Source: Vitellaria paradoxa (Eukaryota > Streptophyta > Magnoliopsida > Ericales > Sapotaceae). From it: a DNA stretch of 64,000 nucleotides. The translations under genes were made by a program, and so were the position numbers. The first letter of the stretch is position 1. Each line of letters opens with the position of its first letter. Location: the NCBI GenBank assembly GCA_019916065.1, contig CM034240.1, positions 19,329,894 to 19,393,893 of the forward strand, in the 5' to 3' direction. Under the pieces are notes generated by a model that did not search any database, was not told where the DNA came from, and saw nothing but the letters and a program-made list of their open reading frames with translations. Below, piece after piece: positions 26,401 through 35,400 of the stretch.

Positions 26401-29400
26401 ATGTCTAGCGGCCAAAGAAGCTCATGTTTAGGAGAAATTTGTCCATTACTGTCAAAAACCAAAATCACCTAACAAGGGTTGTCTTTAGCATTCAGTTATA
26501 AGTATATCCAACTTAATAACCTTTTAGTTAGATGTGCATATAAAGTTGTAGTCACCGGGCGATACAGAATTAACTTAGGGTGCGTTTGGAGCACCAAATT
26601 CTATCAAAAATCTCTAACTGTTTTCTCACTGCACAAATTACAAGGCGACAACTTATTACTAATTTTTACCAACTTTTTGCCACTCCAAACACACCCTTAA
26701 TGTAAGAGTCACCACAAAGTTTGATACTAATCATACTAAATCACTTGGGTTAAGGGGGATTATCAAACTGATTTTTAGCCATAACACATGAATGAACATT
26801 CAGAATGTCTAGCAGCCAAAGAAGCTCATGTAACAAATATTAACTGCTTTTTAGCCATAACACATGAATGAACATTTAGAACGTTTAGCAGCCAAAGAAG
26901 CTCATGTAACAAATATATCATGCTGCACAAAATATTATGATCAAAAAGATAGGAGAATCTCACAATATGCAATTGCAGTGGGGATTCTGAAGAAACTAAA
27001 CCATCAGGCAAAAGATTCTCCATTCCATTTTGTGCTTCAGTGACTGGTGGTGAAGCCGGAATCAAATCTTGTACATCTGCTAAAACAGGAGGAGGAGAAG
27101 GCTGTCTGATAATATCTGTTTGCAGAGGGGTCTCTACCAATTCAAAGGAAATCAAAGAGCCAGGTTCCTCAGTACGATGCATCTTATTATCATCATTCGA
27201 ATGAAGAATTGCTTCCACATTTGAGTTTTCATGTTCTGAGTTAATACAGGCTTTATCAATGGACACTCCATTTTCTGGAGCTTGCCACAGACTGTTTTCC
27301 CTTGAAAGATCAAAGAATATATTCGATCAATTAGTGTAAGTTAAGAAATAGTGAAAAAGAAAGGAAAAAAAGGGAAAAGAAAGGAAAAAAGGAGAAATGT
27401 AAACAAAATAAAGAATGGACAATGCACTTGCTGCAACCTCAAATTACCGGCTGGGACTTAGAGCAGAAAAATATTATTGTGAATCTGATTTCAAACGCAT
27501 GATGATTTGATCCTTTTGCGAGTTTCCATCTTTTGAGACAACTCAAGAATGTAATGACCAGCTAATCTACTTTTCCATGTGTGGATGATCTGACCATCTA
27601 GAAACAGTGCTAAGCATCATCTATGGCGGAGTCACCAAAGGCCGGTGAAATGAAAATCGAGGCTATCTAGAGCGAGTGAGAGAGAGAGAGATCGTAGAGA
27701 GAGTAGTTTTGGTGAGGGTAGTGATGATCTTCTTGGGAAGGAGATACGTATATGTAAACCAGGAAGAGTCCTTTAAGGCATGAGTTAAGGCACTGTATCC
27801 GCCTTCCAGGGATTCAGCCCTATGTTGGCATGACCCTATCTGGTAACAACAACTCCCAGTGATCTCTTTCTGGACCAGTTAAGGGAACCTCGACGAATCC
27901 CTTGATTCTAGCCACCGAATAACTGGTCCCCAATCATCCAATTAAATGAATGAGTGAAGATCCCCTATTGTAGAAATCCTTAGACCTCACTCCCAAGTGT
28001 AAGGGGCGTCCTGTTATGCCACTAGTAAGGGCTGGTTGCAGGGAAGCCTCTCCATGAAATCTGCCACAGGAGTCTATCCTGAAGAAGAGGGTCCTCCTGC
28101 AGTTGTGAGGTGCAGGTGGTCCTCATAAGTGCTGGCACAGTCTTGGTCATGCTAACGTGGTGTAGGTACCCGCACCATGCATGTATCTTAAATGTAATTT
28201 GACGAACTGACCTAAGTGTAAAACAAACCAAATCAAACCAAGCCTTTTCCCACTAGGTGGGATCGGGTATATGGATTTGTTGACGCCAATTAGATCTGTT
28301 TAGAGCCATGTCCTCCGATAGATCTAGGTAGGTCAGGTCATGTTTAATAGTTTCTTTCCAACTTCTCTTGGGTCTTCCTCTACCTCCCCTACTCCTAGCA
28401 ATCTTCATACTTTCACACCTTTTAATAGGTGTCTCCGCTGAACGCCTTCTAACATGGCCAAACCATCTTAATCGGTTTTCTCTCATTTTATCTTCAATCG
28501 GTACTATTCCTACTTTGCCCCTAATCGTCTCGTTCCTAATCCTATCTTTTCTTGTAATCCCGCACATCCACCTTAGCATCCTCATCTCCGCAACTGCCAT
28601 CTTCTAATAATGCTTTACTGCCCAACACTCTGATCCATATAGCAGCACTGGTCTAACTGTCACCTTATAATACTTTCCTTTCACCTTGAGGGATCGCACG
28701 AGACCCCCGAAGTACTCCTCCATTTGGTCCACCCGGCTTGAATCCTGTGACTTACATCAGTATCAATCACTCCATCTTGTTGCACCATAAATCCAAGGTA
28801 CCTAAATTTATCTTTCTCTATAATCTTTTGTGTGCCTAAACTTACTTTTATACTACCCGTTATCCTACTTTGACTAAACTTACATTCCATATATTCCGTC
28901 TGGCATCGGCTTAGCCTAAATCCTTTTGTCTCTAACATTTCCCGCCACAATTCTAGCTTGACATTCACTCCTTCTCTCGTCTCATCTACTAAAACAATAT
29001 CATCTGCAAATAACATAAACCACGGCACCTCCTCCGGAATATGTCTTGTAATCTCATCCATAACTAAAGCAAACAAGAACTGACCTAAGTGTAAGCAAAA
29101 AAAGAAAATACTATTAAGACTTCTAGTCAACCATCTCTATTTCAGAGCACCAAAAAACTACCAACCAAACCACAAAGTTTTTGGCGAAGTTGGCTTTTGA
29201 CATTCATGCCGCAAGAGTTTTGGGAATCCTCAATAGCATGTGTTGGCTTTCAATTCAATTATTAGACCAGCCAAAATTGGCTCTGCAATTGTATATGCCC
29301 CAAGTTGTAGTCACGTTGTGTTGTAAATTGAATCCAACAGGACCACCACAAAGAGATAGTGCTTCCATGTAAATTGGCTGTAATTGTATACACCCCAAGT

Positions 29401-32400
29401 CGTAGTAACATGATGTAGTAAATTGAATCCAACAGGACTGCCATGAAGAGACAAGAAATGCATGCCAAAGACATAGGATGCTTTATCTAATAATAAATAT
29501 AGTTGTCCTATTTAACGCCATCACAAAATTATTTCGCATTAGATAGGATCTGCCAGTCCAGAAACACTGATTAAAGTCCTATAACATTTTCTTTCGCGAA
29601 ATGTAATTCTATAATTAACTCTACAGGAAATCTTTTATATATATAATTTACTCTAGAAGAAATCTAACCTTGGGATTTCAACAGGAGTGAAGTCTATACT
29701 GCTTGGATATTGGACCTACACCACAAGACCAAATTCAGTCTGTTTTCTGTTATAATGAATCAAAAAAAGAACTAGCTGAATGCCACCATACCCTTTTATC
29801 ACTACTAGGAGGTTGCCACTGCCCGTGGAGTCCACTTGGACCCAAAATGGAATGTCTTGAAAGCGTTTCCTCCTTTGGACGGGGAACAGTTAGTGATCTA
29901 CAATAAGCAAAGAGCAAGGCAAGAAGAAGAATTGAACATCATTACTTGATTAAATACAGTCTGATTTTCCATTACACATGTACTTACCATCTTTAGAATT
30001 TATAATCCAGAAAACAAAGGATGAAGCCCTAATGAGTGCAAAACAATTTCATCATATTGAGCTGGCAGTTAAATTGCACTCTTTAGGTCATATAGTAACT
30101 TTAAGCTAACATGGGACATACAGGGACAAAGTTGGGAATTTTTGTCCAAAGGGCCTATTTTGGGCTCCCTTTTGGTGCCAAATTTGGATCTAGAAAAAAT
30201 TACAATTAATACTATCAATTATATTTAATGAATAGAAACTAAATTAATATATATATAACCTAATCAATAAGAAACAATAATGCATCATCAAAATTAAGTT
30301 TTATATATAAATATCCACAAACAAAATTCAGCTTCATATACATAACCTATGAATTTTATCAATTAAAGTAACACTAGGCGACTTTTCATGTCACAAAATT
30401 TATCAATATTTAAATCTATAGTGAACATCTCTATAATTTTCTTTCATCTTGTTTCAAAACCTTGTGTTAACAACACTTATAGCTAAAAATGCACGCTCTT
30501 TAGTTACAGTAGAAATTTACATTTTTTTCATATTGTATGAACTAATCTTGTATCTTTTGATTTTCCTTTTTTATTTGATTTTATTTTTTCGTAACTTCAT
30601 AAGTATTAATAGGTTTAAAATTTTAAAATTTTTAGAGTATGAATCTTTTTATATGCTTAAATATCTGGAACCATTTAAATTTTAGACTATTTCTTCTCTT
30701 TAGTTAAATAATCAGTGATAGAGTGGATTGTGTACAAATGATAAAATTAGTTAGGCTACCAAAGTTTGGACTATATAGAACAATTAAGAAAAAAAATATT
30801 CATATTTTACAGAGTTGGTCCATAGCCTAAAATTTTTTTAACCCAACAGATTATGTGTTCTAGTGTACTGGTGGTATTTTCTCAAACCAATGGCCCTTTT
30901 TCAAATTTTAGTGGCGGCCTATAGCATAAAAAGATTCTGATCAAAAACTTTATATGTATGCGTGGTTTTTTCCTAAATTAAGGTATGTCATTTTTTAAAA
31001 TTTTAGGGCAGTTCTAAAACATAGCATATAATTTTTTTAGCTAAAACTTTATATGTACAAGTGGCATTTCCCCAAATGCAGGGACTCCCAAACCCTAGCT
31101 CCCTTCATCATTGGGGACATCCATGAATGACACAACACAAATACCTAACACTAACTTTTTAAAAAAATCAAATACGAGAAGTGAAAAGATAAATAAAGGC
31201 CGGCCCAATGCACGAGAGTCCCACGTATGCTACGACTAAGGAGTGGCAATTTACGCAAAATTACCCTAGCAACTAAGTATTGAATCCACAACCTCCAAGT
31301 CACAAAGGGACAACCTCACCATTGCGCCAAGGCTTACCCTCACACATCAAAAAATAAACAAATATCTCTATGTATGCATGAAAAAGCAATTATTTATTCA
31401 TTTTATATAATAAGTATATTTATGTTTTATATACAATTATTTAAGAAAATTCTATTAATAAACAAAATGAAAGTCAATTTGCTTTTTTTTGGGGGGGGGG
31501 GTTGGAGGGGGAAGGAGAAGAATAGTGAAGGGGAAATGATAATGGATATAAATTCATGTTATTTTTATATTTTTATTTAATTTAAAATTTTTTTCTTCAA
31601 AATTATAAATTGTTTAAGGCTTGTCTACAGTATGAACGCATGTCCTCAACCATACAAAAGAGGGGGTAGTTCTACATAAGTTTATATATATATATATATA
31701 TATATGATAGGACATTGGTGGACAAGTGTCACACACATGTTGAGTGCATAACCGATGTTGATGTCCAACACACACAATATGGACATGGCAACTTTCTCAA
31801 AGTGTTTTCTTAGACTTTAAGTTATTGAGCCATGTTTTGTATTCTCCCAGTTTTGCAATGCGACACATCAAGAGTTCATGCGCAAGACATGTCAAAGTAG
31901 AAAATAAAAAACAAAAAATTTGAAGCTTAAAAGCATTGGAAACACATGCTTGTTGGTTATTACTTCTAAAAGCAAGTGTGTTTCATGAATATAGATTGTT
32001 ATTAAGTTGAACAAACCATACAGGGCACTCTTTCAAATTAAAATCATAGATGGCTAATAGCCATACAACATAACCTTGTACCCATGTTGAGTATCAAAAA
32101 TTGCACAACTTCAACAAACCCAATGTTCATGATAGTTTTAAAGATCTTTGGTATATGCTCGTAATATTTTTATTCTTTCAAGTTAAATAACATGAGCTAT
32201 CAGCATCCATATATCGAATGTAATTGAACCAATGTCCAAAGTCCAAAGCAATAAACTAACGCGAAAGGAATATAATCCAAGGACACTTCAAAATGAGTAA
32301 AGTTATCCCTTTGATCACGTCAGACCTGGACAGTTGATTTAGATGTTTTGGTAACATCAATAGTGGTTTTTTTCCAGTTGTACTGAAAAGTATCGACTAC

Positions 32401-35400
32401 CATAGAGTGCAGAACAGTATAGTACTTCATCCCAGTACGCAAACCAAAAATTATAGACACTTCAAAATGAGTACCTTATTTGTGACCAATGCATATCAAA
32501 CAGAGTCATTCAACATGCCACGTACTTTTTTAATATACATATACTTTTTTAAGACATGATTAAGACACAACTAGGATTGAGCAATCAAAAACTCCTAAAA
32601 TCATAAAAACTTTTATTTCATCTTTCAGTACTTTTGAATGTTGAAAGATATTCAAGTTGTGAGTTGAAATATTAAATTAATGTTATTCTTTAATACTTTT
32701 GGTGCTTTCTAAATTTCATATATCTAGCTATTAAAAATTAAAAGATAAATATATCATTTTTCCATATCCGCAATCTCATTTTTTTCAAAATCACCTATCC
32801 TGTATCCACATTCATATCATGTCTGAGCATGTTTCTATATTAAAAGACACTGAAAAAAAAAATGTTTATTAAACATGAGCCTAGGATCACAAAACACATG
32901 GAAACTATGCCCGCGGTTGACTCCTTTTGTAAACTGCACAAACTGTCAGGAATTCAATCTCGACCAAAGCAAATTAGGGTGTTTCCACAAGCAAGAAATG
33001 AAAAGAAGGCAATGAAGTTGTTAAAGAGTAACAGGGCGAAGAGTCTGGATCAAAAGCCTTAAATATGGGGTCTATGCTAAATCGTAGCAAAAGAGAAAAA
33101 GTGCAAAAAGTTATTGAGCACAAATAAAAAGGCATGTAGCTGTTAAACTAAATAATGGTTGTGGATCAAATATCAAACTACTGAGGATAAGGAGGGGAAA
33201 AAAGCTGCAAACCAACCATTCAACCATACTACCAATAGAACAACAGAGGGCAGGGCATTTCTGAGACAGCTAGTCTGGGTAATTAATTTATATTACTAGT
33301 TAAAATGAAATCCTCAGGAGGATGACTGAGCACTTACAATCTGTGAAATTGCTCTTCTACTGGCTTGGTATGCAAGAAATGCTGAGTCCTTGAACCTCCA
33401 TATACATATTCTTGAGCAGCAGGACGTGAGGTCTATCAGATGCAAAACGCATATAAAGATATGAATTTTAGTTTCAAGTAATATAAATTGAAAATGCTAT
33501 CCTGCTAGTAAATCCTACCAAAAAGATGTGGTGGTGGAAATTTTGTAAATAAGCTCCATTTTTATGGATATTTTATTTTGAAATGATAGGTACATACTTA
33601 TCCACATCATTCTGGTGGAATTTTCTAGTCCTATTTTCTGGTTGTACAGCATTGTCTGATATGGATTTTAACAAGGTGCAGAAACAGAAACAGAAAAGAC
33701 AAAGAAGTGGATAACATATACATGGCCTGAGACCCTGGACTACTTACCAATAAATAAATAAAGACCCTGGACTACAGTGTCTATTCACAGATTTCCAGTC
33801 ATTTAAAATAAAAGTTGCAACTTCTGATCATAGTTCAAGAATCAGAAACTAACAAGTTAGAACATAGCAACTACCCACAGACAAGATGCATTGGGTGTAC
33901 CTTTGTTATGCCATAACTGGTCATGCTTTGCTTTTTTCTTGGAGGCCACTCCAGCGAAGAATCATTTGAACCACTTTGAGGAAAATGATTCCACCCATTT
34001 GCTTGATATATATGTTTTCTGTTTATCTCATCAATCTTCTCTTGCACTTTTGACTTCAACTCCTCCAGTTCAATCACAGCATTCAATAATTTCTACAGTG
34101 AGAAATTCAAAAACCAAATTCAACCTGTTGGACTTGCAATGAGAAATAATATTATTGATAAAAAGAAACAGCAGAGACAAGATTGTAATACCTTCTTCAG
34201 AAAAGATTTATTACTTTGTGGAGATGCTCTATAGTCTCGATGGCACGGTATTGTCTCATAGACCAGACTAAACCAGAATAAATGATTTAGTTTCATAACA
34301 AAGATGGTACTTGAGACTAAATGTAGGGTTTTTAACACTAAACCCCCCCTCAATTTCATAAAACCTGTGGTCACAGAGCACAACTACAGATTGATTAAAA
34401 GAACAGTTTAAGTAAAATTGTTTTTTCTCACCTCGAAAACCTTAGCAGCATGACATATAAATCTATTATGTTCTCCTCCTCTCGGAAGATATCAGCCTGT
34501 CAAAATCATATCAGGAATAAATACTTCACATAAGACAAATGGAAAAGAAATAAAATTTAGAGAGTACAATTCATAAATTTAGGAGAGAGGAGGTTAAGGC
34601 AAAGTACAAAATAAAGGAAAAGTCAATTTCTGTAATTTAAATATGCAAGTTAATGAACTCTACATCAAAAAGATTTTTATCAACACCAAGTTGTCCGAAT
34701 AAGAATAAAAATGTTCAATGAGAGCTTTACAGTAGCAACTACTACGAGATAGTATCCACCTATATCAACCAAATGTATTTCAATTAAAAACATAGGCAGA
34801 AAATTCTTGTGTTTTTCAATTTTTTTTTTGGGGGGGGGGGGGGGAGTACATGTAGGCAGACAAATTAACTAATTGTAAGACAAATAATTAAGTGTAAAAG
34901 AAGGACTTGTTGCATGCGTCCTTCTAAAGGCAAATAATTAATTTCCGAATGATTTTATAAACAAAACAACGTAAAAGAGACACTAGTTCAATGGGTTTCA
35001 TTGTGAAGCTTGAAGTATTTCTTTTTCTTTCAAAAAAAAAAATATTGGGGAGGGGGGATGGCAATCGCCATATGTGCAATCCCTATACATGCACTCAAAC
35101 AGCATGCAACACATGCATTAAGCTGGTGAGGATTCCCAGTCTATAAATCATTCACTCTACTATCTCATATAGCCATCAGCTTAATGAGCTTGAGGAAAAA
35201 CAACTATCACCAACTAAATTTTTAATTTCTAAAGTTTCCAATTAAATGACATTGATCCATAAGGGAGGAAAACAAATAATGCATAAGAGCAATATGTTGA
35301 TGTGCTTGCTATCCTCCAATCACAATCCCACAACTCAACCAAACTCAACTTAGGCTTTTTCCCAGCTAAAAGAGTTCTGCTACATAGATCCTTTCCCTTT

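Larger units (their letters stand above)
29898..33337 (-). other. AMSH1 intron 5, 3.4 kb
   Basis: Besides the SINE and the (TA)n run I see no coding sequence. A G-run at 31489-31502 and AT-rich stretches are low complexity. Open frames of 60-80 codons have no family match. Confidence 0.6.

Noticed and set aside
27301..29668. A further AMSH1 exon between exons 7 and 8
   Set aside because: Exon 7 and exon 8 join in phase and the product length already fits the family.
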